Source: Baffinella frigidus
Taxonomy: Eukaryota > Cryptophyceae > Cryptomonadales > Baffinellaceae
Assembly: GCA_026770585.1 (NCBI GenBank)
Contig: MU646320.1
Coordinates: 1,213,862-1,229,469 of the forward strand
Length of the DNA stretch: 15,608 nt
Direction: 5' to 3'
In this document: piece after piece, positions 7,211-14,705 of the stretch
How the letters are laid out: each line of letters opens with the position of its first letter
How positions within the stretch are numbered: the stretch's first letter is position 1
The notes under the pieces: generated by a model
Told to the model about the DNA's origin: nothing
The model's input: the letters and a program-made list of their open reading frames with translations, nothing else
Database searches by the model: none
Program-made: the position numbers and the translations under genes

Positions 7211-9105
7211 CTACGCCGCGCCGGCCAGGAAGAGGCGCACGACCGCGCGCAGCCTGATGCTCCCGTCACCGCGCACCGACTTGTTCGCCGTGTCCTCCGC
7301 CGTCGGCGTGAAGTGGCAGCCCCAAAAGTCAGAAGCGTCGATTTGAATAGGCTCGGTGGCAGTGCCCATCTCGTGGACTTCGCGGAGGATCTTGTCGTGC
7401 TGGTCGAGGATGAAGAACTTGGCGTGTACTTTGCACTCGAGGACCCCGTCGACCCCGAACCCGATGAAGTGCGAGTGTTCGGGGTCTTGTTGCATCCTTT
7501 CGTGCACGCACCACCTGGTTTAGGGTTTAGCGTTTAGTGTTCAAGGTTGAGGTTTTAGGGTTCAGGGTTCAGGATTCAGAGTTTAGGGTTCAGGGTTCAG
7601 GATTTCAGGGTTCAGGTTTTAGGGTTTAGGTTTTAGGGTTTAGGGTTTCAGGGTTCAGGGTTTGGAGTGTAAGGTTGAAGGTTGAGGGTTGACCCTGTGA
7701 CGCCCTTCCCCTAGTCGACCCTGTGACGCCCTTCCCGTAGTCGTGCTCCTCGGAGTAAACCCTACAGCCCGCGTCGGTGCGCCGCCAGTTGAACACCTGC
7801 CACGCCAGAGTGCAGGAGTTTTTTCTTTTCTTTTTAAACTGCATCCGAGTGCGGTTGTTGACTTTTGAAAACCACTGCCTTGAAGGAGAGATTGACTTTT
7901 GGCGACCCTTGTCAAGACTCTGGCGTGGTGCGAAAAGAATTTGCCAAAAGGATGGAAGGGAACTCAACTGTCACCCCTTATAACCGGTTTCGTTTTATTG
8001 GGCGTGAAGACCTCGGCTGTGGCCCCTTGTCCCAGAGGTGAACCCCGAGATCTCGACTTCTTGGCGGGCGCTCGTCTTCTCAGATCTTGCGTAGGGACCC
8101 TGCTTCGCTCGCTGGCGCCCTCTCATAAATGAAGATGCGGGGAGTTACCCACGTGGTCGGCGCGTGCGGGCAGCGCCGCTCGTGCTGGTTCATGCTCCAC
8201 CTTGCGCGCTTGACGCTGCAGCCCTCGTTCGGACACTCGATCTTGGCAAAAGGGCAGAGGCCCTCGTGCTCCGCCAGATCCTTCCGGAGCGGTGACTCCG
8301 TGCAGCCTGCGTTGGGGCACTTCACCAGCACCCACTGGCATTCCCCACGCAGGTGCGCCTGCAGCTCCTCCACCCGTCCCATCCACCCGCACCCCGCGCC
8401 CTTCCTGCGGTCCTGCTCCAAGCGCACCTCCAGCTCTGGCTTGTTCCCTGCGGTCTCCAGACCACGCTGCCGGAGCTCCTCCCTGAGCACCTCGACTGTC
8501 ACGGAGGCAGCTGGCGCGAGCTTGGCACGCTTCGCCGCGGGGGGTCCTGCTGCCTGCTCTGCACTCTCTTTGGGAGCGTGTTCGCACATCAGCCGCAACT
8601 TTGCGATCATGCCTTCCAGCGGGCGAATGCGCACCAGCTTGTTCTCGCCTGCGACCGGGTGCCGGCACGCCGGGCACCTCTTCCGCTCGCGAAGCTCCTT
8701 GACGTAGCACGGTTTGCAGAAGCTGTGCCCCTGCGGGCAGCCGCTGGCCGGCTCCACCATCACCCCGCAGCAGACACCACACACGCAGTCCTCGCACTTC
8801 TCCTCGAGCCAGTCCGGGTCGATCCAGACGGTGGGTGCAGCTCCTGCGCCAACGCTCGAGCTCGATCCGCCTGCCCCGCCGGCGACGGGGGGTCTTGCTC
8901 CGGCAGAGCTCTAAAGTGTTTCCATGATGCGGCGTGTGTCTGCTCCCATGCTCTCCATGAGTGCATTGCTTGAGAGCATGCTCTCCATGAGTGCATTGCT
9001 TGAGAGCATGGAAGCCTGCATTCCTAGCAGGATACGGTTCATGCTCGTAAGGGTCCTGCGTCTGCCAGCCTCGGTCTCTGCCCCGCCTGCCCCAGTGCCC
9101 GACAT
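7211..9105 (-). CDS. TRAF-type RING-SAP-zf-TRAF-MATH protein, 3+ exons
   Basis: Probable E3 ubiquitin ligase of TRAF layout, assembled from three coding blocks. Block 1 (9105-8149) has ATG at 9105, 64 codons, an in-frame TAG (8911-8913), then 254 open codons. Counting from 8910: Gly/Ser/Ala linker 1-26; RING C3HC4 with C44, C47, C58, H62, C65, C68, C79, C82; NLS-like KRAK 127-130; SAP-like helix pair about 137-167; three C2HC TRAF fingers (C174-H186-C191; C198-C203-H215-C219; C226-C231-H243-C247). Block 2 (7838-7720) has LAWQVFNW then YSEEHDYGKG, the start of a MATH domain. Block 3 (7514-7211) has WCVHERM, FIGFGVDG, KFFILD and DFWGCHF, ending in TAG at 7211-7213, the C-terminal half of MATH. 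Donor GTAACT (8148) to acceptor CAG (7839), and donor GTCGAC (7719) to acceptor CAG (7515), keep the phase exactly. Without splicing, block 1 ends at TGA 8080-8082. RING plus MATH proteins usually bind substrates or receptors through MATH; the substrate here is unknown. Block 1 domains are certain, the joins are inferred. Confidence 0.75.
7515..7719 (-). other. Proposed intron 2 of the TRAF-type gene, built of telomere-like repeats (205 nt)
   Basis: The MATH fold is interrupted after YGKGVT and resumes at WCVHERM. Joining donor GTCGAC (from 7719) to acceptor ACCAG (7515) leaves two bases plus one, making Gly, and restores the W expected a few residues after the YGKG turn of MATH. Nearly all of the intron is degenerate CCCTAAA/CCCTGAA on the coding strand. 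A 24-bp duplication (about 7695-7740, GTGACGCCCTTCCC twice) straddles the donor. Confidence 0.55.
7518..7680 (+). repeat. Telomere-like TTTAGGG tract
   Basis: About 160 bp of degenerate TTTAGGG/TTCAGGG units on the plus strand, with variants such as TTTTAGGG and TTTCAGGG. It coincides with proposed intron 2 of the TRAF-type gene. It is opposite in orientation to the tract at 5395-5650. Confidence 0.85.
7839..8148 (-). other. Proposed intron 1 of the TRAF-type gene (310 nt)
   Basis: Reading the minus strand, the last zinc finger is followed by H-A-P-T-T-W and then GTAACT, a good donor. The MATH start is preceded by GGATGCAG, giving a phase-0 join (W, then F-K-K-K-R-K-N). Reading through instead adds 22 residues of no family character and a TGA. 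The acceptor lacks a clear pyrimidine tract, so its exact position is less sure than the donor. Confidence 0.55.
8914..9105 (-). CDS. N-terminal 64-codon segment of the TRAF-type gene, ended by in-frame TAG
   Basis: This segment runs from ATG 9105 to METL then TAG, in the same frame as the RING exon that follows directly. It is Ser/Met/Leu-rich with an exact 10-residue tandem repeat (MLSSNALMES twice) encoded by a perfect 30-bp duplication at 8948-9007. The following frame has no ATG before the RING, so this segment is the natural N terminus. Alternatives are an intron that removes the TAG (donor GTATCC at 9035 with an acceptor at 8898 is phase-compatible, though its acceptor is weak), a nonsense mutation, or a base error. 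The upstream frame continues open to 9168 but without a further ATG. Confidence 0.5.
8948..9007. repeat. Perfect 30-bp tandem duplication
   Basis: Two exact 30-bp units, 8948-8977 and 8978-9007, each containing ATGAGTGCATTGCTTGAGAG. They code for the repeated MLSSNALMES on the minus strand. Confidence 0.9.
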
Positions 9106-9264
9106 CGTATGGTAGGGGGGAACACCTTTGCACGAGATCCAAGCGGCTGGATGGTGACAAGTGGTCAAGCGAGTTTGACCAGTTTGGCAGTAGTTGAGCT
9201 AAAAGTCAACTTGCGAGGTCACGTACTCCTGGATATCCGCAGAAAGGGGCCCGCCGTGTAACGC
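9106..9264. other. 5' flank of the TRAF-type gene
   Basis: No clear promoter motif. Contains GTGGTCAAGCGAGTTTGACC, similar to GTGGTCAAA motifs near 11010 and 12290. Confidence 0.3.
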
Positions 9265-9317
9265 CGAGATCTCACTGCGAGATCTCCGTATGAAGCGAGA
9301 TCTCACTGCGAGATCTC
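9265..9317. repeat. Paired GAGATCTC palindromes
   Basis: A 22-bp unit (CGAGATCTC, ACTG, CGAGATCTC) occurs at 9265-9286 and 9296-9317, giving four GAGATCTC palindromes in 53 bp. Confidence 0.8.
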
Positions 9318-9340
9318 AAGGCCCTCGGGTCCACAAATTT

Positions 9341-9435
9341 AGGTCCTTGAGGTTTTAATTTCTCCCAACATGGCCCAACGACACGCCCTTCCGTAGAAAG
9401 GATCTGCAGAGAAAGCATTTTTGCTTTCGGATCGC
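9341..9435 (-). repeat. Inverted copy of the dispersed repeat
   Basis: Reads, on the minus strand, as the hairpin (GAAAGCA...TGCTTTC, 9411-9428), the ACGGAAGGGCGTGTCGTTGG section and the GGGAGAAATTAAAACCTCAA tail. The left half of the 145-bp unit is missing. Confidence 0.75.
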
Positions 9436-9436
9436 A

Positions 9437-9895
9437 TTTAGCTCAGGGGTCCTCTTTCACCTGCAAATTGGGTTTTAGGTTTGCCAGGTGGAGCTCCCTC
9501 CTTATTTCCGGTTTGGGCAGAACACCTCCTCCTGAAAGATCCGAGGCGGATCCACTCTTTTGGAACAAATTTAAAATGTTTTGTCTTTTTAAAAATGGAA
9601 AGCTGAGCGCCATCTGGTACGTTTTGACCGATGAAATGACTCAAAGTCTATTGGGTGACTTAGAATCGCGCAATTCTGCCAATTGTGTGGAAACGTAGAA
9701 TCGTCCCTTTCGAGCGCAGCCCTCAGCCAGCGCCTCAACAGGCGGAGACAGACTGAGCGGGGTATAACATGGACCGATCATAGTCTGGTTAAGGCACGGG
9801 TTAGGCAATAACGGCGAAACCTCTTTAATAAATTCAGTAATCAGTAATCAGTAATCGGCCCTGGGGTGGCTGCAGAGCGACGGCGGCAAAACCCC
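9437..9895. other. Unassigned stretch
   Basis: A 76-codon plus-strand frame at 9468-9698 has no family resemblance and crosses an AT-rich section. At 9825-9857, TTTAATAAATTCAGTAATCA and its tandem AGTAATC tail resemble 3995-4025 (TTTAATAAACACGAAATCAA), like the tail of a retroposed SINE. No gene is called. Confidence 0.35.
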
Positions 9896-9931
9896 AAGCC
9901 TCTGCGTGCTCGACAAGCCTCTGCGTGCTCG

Positions 9932-10047
9932 ACAGGGGTACCTCACTCATAACAACCCCCCACACACGACTACCATAGGGCCCTAGGCACAGTCCTACTG
10001 TAGGGGCCGAGGGGGGGACGGTTTCTTATGAGCGAGGTTCCCCTGTA
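9932..10047. mobile_element. Foldback MITE (copy E)
   Basis: Left end ACAGGGGTACCTCACTCATA, right end TATGAGCGAGGTTCCCCTGT followed by A. A 19-bp tandem duplication (9896-9914 and 9915-9933) abuts the left end. Confidence 0.85.
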
Positions 10048-10350
10048 ACCCGGCTGCAAGTACAAACGCACTGTACTGGAAGTGGTCTTGCGTCTCAGAG
10101 GCGTTTCTCCGCAACAATCGGGTTGGTTTATCATTTCTTGGCATCTCCCCTGCTGAAACGCCACGCGGACAGCGTCGCGGGGCGGTTGAGATTAAAACTT
10201 TACAAGTAGATTTTGAGCCGTTTCCCTTGCCGAACTCCACTTTCACGAAAGGAAACAGCTCGTACGAGCGGCCGACACAGGTCTGGGCAGCCCAGCACCA
10301 CGTGGCTGGCATGTGGGGGCGAGGTTTAATAAATTGCCTAACACGACCGC
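10048..10350. other. Stretch between two MITEs, possible exon remnant
   Basis: The minus strand is open from 10312 into MITE E, with a stretch (YELFPFVKVEFGKGN) of plausible composition. No domain is recognised and no splice pair is evident. It may be an exon fragment of an unseen gene. Confidence 0.2.
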
Positions 10351-10459
10351 TACAGGGGAACCTCGTTCATAAGAAACCAACGCCCCCTAGGACCCTACAG
10401 TATGGCCCTATGGTGGTCCTAGGGGAGTGGTCGTTTCTTATGAGCGAGGTACCCCTGTA
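10351..10459. mobile_element. Foldback MITE (copy F)
   Basis: Left end TACAGGGGAACCTCGTTCAT, right end ATGAGCGAGGTACCCCTGTA, core CCTAGGACCCTACAGTATGG. TA at both flanks. Confidence 0.85.
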
Positions 10460-10526
10460 CACGCCAGAGGGCACGGTGGGACGAGACGTAAGGGCGCTAT
10501 CCTGACAGTTGCGTGTGCGGACGTAG

Positions 10527-10614
10527 CTGTGGGTATCTAGGCTCTAAGGGCATCCAAGGACGCAAGGTTATGAGGACGTCGGCGTAGATTCCCTTAGAGC
10601 CTAGATACCCACAG
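10527..10614. repeat. Inverted repeat with perfect 24-bp arms
   Basis: Arms 10527-10550 (CTGTGGGTATCTAGGCTCTA plus AGGG) and 10591-10614 are exact complements. The 40-bp centre contains a 21-bp section (10558-10578) found with one change at 272-292. Confidence 0.85.
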
Positions 10615-10673
10615 TAGCCTCTGACGGGCCCGCTTCGGACCCGACAGGCCCGCCTCGGGGAAGGGGCCATCCC

Positions 10674-10779
10674 TTAACCCTTTAGTGGCCATAGGGCGAA
10701 TATTCACCCCACCTCGTCCTAGGCAGGTCCTAGCGCCCTACCGTAGGGCGTATGAGCCTACTGGCCACTTGAGGGTTAA
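10674..10779. mobile_element. Foldback element with TTAA at both ends (piggyBac-like MITE?)
   Basis: TTAACCCTTTAGTGGCCA on the left and TGGCCACTTGAGGGTTAA on the right are near-perfect reverse complements. TTAA targets and CCC/GGG ends are typical of piggyBac elements. It carries the core TCCTAGCGCCCTACCGTAGG and an internal near-palindrome at 10694-10709. A second copy begins within its right flank. Confidence 0.6.
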
Positions 10780-10878
10780 AGTGGCCAGCGGGTCTAAAAC
10801 GACCCGCAGAGGTCCCAGGCAGGTCCTATGGCCCTACGGTATGGCGTATGAGACTACTGGCCACTCAAGGAATAGGCG
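10779..10878. repeat. Second family-2 foldback copy, next to the first
   Basis: Arms AAGTGGCCA and TGGCCACTC with an internal hairpin (GCGGGTC-TAAAAC-GACCCGC, 10788-10807) and the shared core GGCCCTACGGTATGGCGTAT. It is followed by AATAGGCGTTTAGAGG, like the copy at 1558-1659. Confidence 0.65.
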
Positions 10879-10993
10879 TTTAGAGGATTTTGTTAGGGGA
10901 CTATAGGCGTTCAGAGGACAGCCCTCCTAGGTGGCAGCGCGCCCGATTCTTGCCCCTCTAGCCGTACGAGGTGGTCGAGGCCTTCATGTAAAG

Positions 10994-11020
10994 ATTTGAC
11001 CACTTGCAAAGTGGTCAAAT
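10994..11020. repeat. Perfect 12-bp hairpin
   Basis: ATTTGACCACTT and AAGTGGTCAAAT separated by GCA. GGCCCGCCTCGGGCC follows at about 11037 and its inverse near 11208, on the two sides of MITE G. Confidence 0.7.
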
Positions 11021-11076
11021 CCACTAGTCCAGGACAGGCCCGCCTCGGGCCACTTGCAGTCGACCTAATGATGACC

Positions 11077-11198
11077 TACAGGGGTACCTCGCTCATAAGA
11101 AACCGCGCCCCTCTAGGACCCTACGGTAGGTCCATGCCTAGGGACCTCTGGTGGTCCTAGGGAGGGGGGGGCTTTCTTATGAGCGAGGTACCCCTGTA
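11077..11198. mobile_element. Foldback MITE (copy G)
   Basis: Left end TACAGGGGTACCTCGCTCAT, right end ATGAGCGAGGTACCCCTGTA. These terminal 20-mers are exact reverse complements, making this the best-preserved copy. TA at both flanks. Confidence 0.9.
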
Positions 11199-11329
11199 GT
11201 CCAGGATGGGCCCGAGGCGGGCCATCAAGTCCGCACACTTCACTTTCGGAGGGATTTCATGAGCACGAAGCCGCACACCTGCGATCGAGCGTTCCACCAC
11301 TTTTGACGAAACATGACAACATTTTCATA

Positions 11330-11465
11330 TCGGAAGATAGCTTCATCAGTTCCTTTTCCATAGGAGGTTGAATAGGAGAAATTACTTAGGACATAGTAAA
11401 TTTAATAAGGCCTCCTAATTAAATAAAAACGCTAATTAGGGAACTGATTCAGTTATCTTTCGAGA
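11330..11465. repeat. Foldback with imperfect 24-bp arms, AT-rich centre
   Basis: CGGAAGATAGCTTCATCAGT at the left and ACTGATTCAGTTATCTTTCG at the right are inversely related. Inner AGGAGG and CCTCCT sections may extend the stem. Confidence 0.6.
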
Positions 11466-11518
11466 TGAATTAGCACCAGGACGATGCACGCGAGCGGCCC
11501 GGCGCGGTTGACTGAACC

Positions 11519-11680
11519 AGGCAGGGTTTTATCCAGGGAAACCTATTTTCCTTTCATCTGATGGCAACAAAAATTACTACACAACTCGTTCTTATTAGTA
11601 ATAATAAAGCTTTTGTGTAGTAATTTTCGTTGCCATCAAATGAAAGAAAAATCGGTTTCCCCGGATAAGGTTTGTACCAG
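11519..11680. mobile_element. Large foldback element, arms about 65-75 bp
   Basis: Left arm from AGGGTTTTATCCAGGGAAAC to AAAATTACTACACAA, right arm from TTGTGTAGTAATTTTCGTTG to GGTTTCCCCGGATAAGG, separated by about 28 AT-rich bases. Its ends do not match the other families, and I could not define a target duplication. Confidence 0.7.
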
Positions 11681-11830
11681 GGCGGTGACTAATCCGGGCA
11701 GAGTGAGTACTTGGACCATCCTGGATTACTACGCTAGACCTGAGCGGGGGCAATCAAATCTCACCTATCCGGCCAATGTTGACAGAAATGGCTCAAATTG
11801 ACAGGATCTGTCAACTTATGAACTTTCAAG

Positions 11831-11894
11831 ATCCTGGGATCCCAGGATTCTGCAAGGGTGTCAACTTATCATTGCTCCCGGTCACGTCTAAAGT
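11831..11894 (-). repeat. Inverted second copy of the 48-bp module with a different hairpin
   Basis: 11847-11894 is the reverse complement of 1311-1358 with one change. Where the first copy has the AGCCCG hairpin, this one has the perfect palindrome ATCCTGGGATCCCAGGAT (11831-11848). Confidence 0.65.
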
Positions 11895-11980
11895 AGGTCT
11901 ACTGTCGTGAGAGTCGGGGTGTGCCCCTTGGATAATCCGAAGCGTCATTCCGCCTGTCGCGTGCCGTGTTGTGTCTTTGG

Positions 11981-12227
11981 TTGGGTTCTAACCTCGGTGC
12001 TAACTGGCTCTGGGTAGGTGACTGTCTAAGAGCATCTTGTGCTCGCGTGTCGCCTCCCCCCTAAACAAAAAAAAAGTCAAAGGTCAAACTAGTCAAAAAC
12101 AGGCGCGGCTCGCCCGGGTGGGCTGTTACAGTGGGATCTTACAGCAAATATTGGGTTGTAACCTCGGTGGTAACTGGCTCTGGGTAGGTGACTGTCTTAG
12201 AGCATCTTCTGTTCGCGTGCCGCCTCG
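11981..12227 (+). repeat. Pair of 77-bp direct repeats
   Basis: 11981-12057 and 12151-12227 share CTCGGTG.TAACTGGCTCTGG and GGTAGGTGACTGTCT. Each is followed by GGTCAAACTRGTCAAA-type motifs that continue to about 12335. No gene seen between 11895 and 12420. Confidence 0.75.
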
Positions 12228-12419
12228 CGTGTCGCCGTGCAGTATACGAAACGGGCAAACTGGTCAAACATGTGACAGGTCAAAATATCAAACTGGTCAA
12301 ACAGCCGTGGCTCTAACGGTCAAACTAGTCAAACTGGCGGGCTCTCACAGCAGCGACGGCAACGGCGGCGACTGTGATGACCATGCTCGACCCCGTCTGC
12401 GTAGCAGGAGAGCTTTCAG

Positions 12420-12529
12420 TACAGGGGTACCTCGCTCATAAGAAACCGCCCCCCCCGAGGACCCTACAGCAGGCCTATGCCTAGGACCCTATGGTGATCC
12501 TAGGGGGGTGGGCGGTTTCTTATGAGCGA
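12420..12529. mobile_element. Foldback MITE, right end truncated (copy H)
   Basis: Left end TACAGGGGTACCTCGCTCAT is intact. The right arm reads TTTCTTATGAGCGA and then stops, lacking the last 12 bases, and passes directly into the purine-rich repeat block. Confidence 0.8.
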
Positions 12530-12620
12530 TTCAAGGAGAAAGCAGGAGGGATGAAGTAAGGAGAAAGCAGGAAGGATAACATAAAGAGAAAGTACCGGAG
12601 GGCACCTCCCGAGGGTAGGC

Positions 12621-12900
12621 ACGGTAGCAAGGATCAAGTAAGGAAAAAGTAGGAAGGATACAGTAGAGCGTTTGCTTTGCGGTAATTGTTCTCCGTTTTC
12701 GAGATCGATGTTTCGAGTTTGCGTGGAGAGGAAGCAGGAAGGAGAGTGAGAGTGCATAGGGAGAACGAAGGAATGTTGAAGGAGGGCACCTACCGAGGGT
12801 AGTCACCCTCGACGGTAGCAAGGATCAAGTAAGGAAAAAGTAGGAAGGATACAGTAGAGCGTTTGCGGAAATTGTTCTCCGTTTTCGAGATCGATGTTTC
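12621..12900. repeat. 90-bp direct repeat, with an inverted part-copy at 12997-13029
   Basis: 12621-12714 and 12812-12900 share GCAAGGATCAAGTAAGGAAA through TTTTCGAGATCGATGTTTC. The section AGCGTTTGC...CTCCGTTTTCGAG is found again inverted at 12997-13029, making a long-range stem with 12855-12890. Confidence 0.75.
12784..12818. repeat. GGGCACC hairpin element (one of five)
   Basis: Consensus GGGCACCTCCCGGGTGTAGT then CACCCTCGACGGTGCCC: the outer stem GGGCAC/GTGCCC encloses GGGTG/CACCC. Copies: 12600-12629 (shortened), 12784-12818, 13057-13093, 13202-13238 and 13441-13477 (left end lost). Confidence 0.75.
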
Positions 12901-13519
12901 AATTTTTCAGAAGTTTTAAAACATCATAAAGGTCGTAAAACATTTGAAAGGGACACGTCTAGTACGAATGAAAACTTGAGAACTTCAGAACTCGAACTCG
13001 AAAACGGACAACGATTACCGCAAACGCTCTAAGGAGAAAGGAGAAGGGATCAAGGGGGGCACCTCCCGAGTGTAGTCACCCTCGACAGTGCCCAGCACAC
13101 GTGCAGTAGGGGAAAGCAGGAAGGAGACACTGCGAGTGCTGAAGGAGAAAGTAGGAAGGATGCAGTGAGGAGAAAGTATGAAGGAGAAAGGTTGTAAAGG
13201 AGGGCACCTCCCGGGTGTAGTCACCCTCGACGGTGCCCAGGATACGTGCAGAAGAGGACAGCAGGGGGGGTGAAGTAAGGAGAAAGTCGGAAGGATACAC
13301 TCAAGAGGAAGCAGGAAGGAAAGTGAGAGTGCAGAAGGAGGACGGAGGAAGGAGGGAGGAGGGAGGAGGGAGGAGGGAGAAAAGAGAAAAGAGAAAGGTT
13401 AAATTTCCTCATAACCTTTGTGTTTTCCTACTTTTAAATTTCTACCTCCCGGGTGTAGTCGCCTTCGACGGTGCCCAGGACGTTCTCGCGCATGCCGGTT
13501 CCCGCCGAGATATGCAGGG

Positions 13520-13720
13520 ACCTACAATCGGGGAGAGGGGTTAGGGTTTGAGGGTTCTAAGAGAGAACCATCAAAAAAAAAATGAACGACCTGCAATCGG
13601 GGAGAGGGGTTAGGGTTTGAGGGTTCTAAGAGAGAACCATCAAAAAAAATATGAGCGACCTGCAATCGGGGAGAGGGGTTAGGGGAGAGGGGTTTAGGGA
13701 TTAGGAATAAGGTTTTCAGG
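13520..13720 (+). repeat. 69-bp tandem repeat, three units
   Basis: ACCTRCAATCGGGGAGAGGG begins at 13520, 13589 and 13658. Each of the first two units contains GGTTAGGGTTTGAGGGTTCT and an A-run (CCATCAAAAAAAA). Confidence 0.85.
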
Positions 13721-14088
13721 GGATAGGGTTTAGGGTTTTATGGTTTATGGTCTATGGCATATGGTGTATGGTGTAGGGTTTCGACTGTGGGGTTTCGGGA
13801 ATGCCCCTTTCGGGAATGCCCAGGACATTCATAGGCTAACGTCCTGAAAATGGGGTAGTTAGGCATACGGCATTGCCTAGGACCTCCTACCGTAGGCCGA
13901 GGGATCCTGGGACCAAAAATTCTCGGCATATTCCGGTTTTCGCCGAGATATGCAGGGACCTGCAATCGAGAGTAGAGATGGGGGTTCGAGGTTAGGGATT
14001 GGGGATGGGGGATTGGGGATTGGGGAGTAGGGTTTGAGCGTCTTAGGGTTTCAGGAAACGCGGATCCGGCAGGCTGTGCTAGAGGTTT

Positions 14089-14125
<37 letters not shown>

Positions 14126-14499
14126 AACAGGTTCTTGCATATTCCGGTTTTCGCCGAGAAGTGAAGCGACCTGGTTTTGGGGATGGCGATAGGAAATTAG
14201 AGTTTTATGGTTTATGGTCTATGGTTTTTGGTTTAAGGCTTGAGGTTTCTGGTTTCTGGTTTCTGGTGTCTGGTTTCTGGTTTCTGGTTTCTGGTATATG
14301 GTGTATGGTTTAGGGTTGCGACTTTGCGACGTTCTTGCATATTATGGGTACGACGGATATCTGTGGAATTCAAAATGGTTCACGAAACAACAACAACTCG
14401 TTGGACCAAAGTAGAATATTTGCAAAGCGAAAGTCTACTTTCGACAGCCGGTTCTCGCCGAGATGTGCAGGGACCTGCAATCGGGAAGAGGGATTAGGG

Positions 14500-14705
14500 T
14501 TTTGGGGTTTATGGTTTATGGTTTATGGTTTATGGTTTATGGTTTATGGTGTATGGTTTATGGTGTATGGTTTATGGTGTATGGTTTACGGTTTATGGTT
14601 TATGGGTTATGGTTTATGGGTTATGGTTATGGTTTATGGTGTATGGTTTATGGTGTATGGTTTATGGTTTATGTTTGATGGTTGATGGTTTATGGTTTAT
14701 GGTCT
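14500..14705 (+). repeat. TATGGTT tandem tract
   Basis: About 200 bp of 7-bp TTTATGG units with GTGTATGG variants. It differs from TTTAGGG by one base plus drift. The open frames through it are pure repeat translations. Confidence 0.9.

Larger units (their letters stand above)
12530..13400. repeat. Purine-rich minisatellite block
   Basis: Imperfect AAGGAGAAAGCAGGAAGGAT-like units fill the block between hairpin elements, passing into GGAGGAGG runs at 13340-13380. Frames through it are low complexity on both strands. Confidence 0.85.

Noticed and set aside
6845-7537. 230-codon plus-strand open frame
   Set aside because: The first half is CT-microsatellite translation (Ser/Leu/Arg runs), and the second half is the antisense of the MATH exon.
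8123-9160. 345-codon minus-strand open frame overlapping the RING gene
   Set aside because: Reads the same strand in another frame; Arg/Gly/Ala-rich with no domain, whereas the chosen frame has RING, SAP and TRAF fingers.
9468-9698. 76-codon plus-strand frame
   Set aside because: No family resemblance, both strands are equally open, and no splice context supports it.
9995-10312. 105-codon minus-strand frame as a gene
   Set aside because: No domain, and its C-terminal part is translated MITE E. Kept only as a possible exon remnant.
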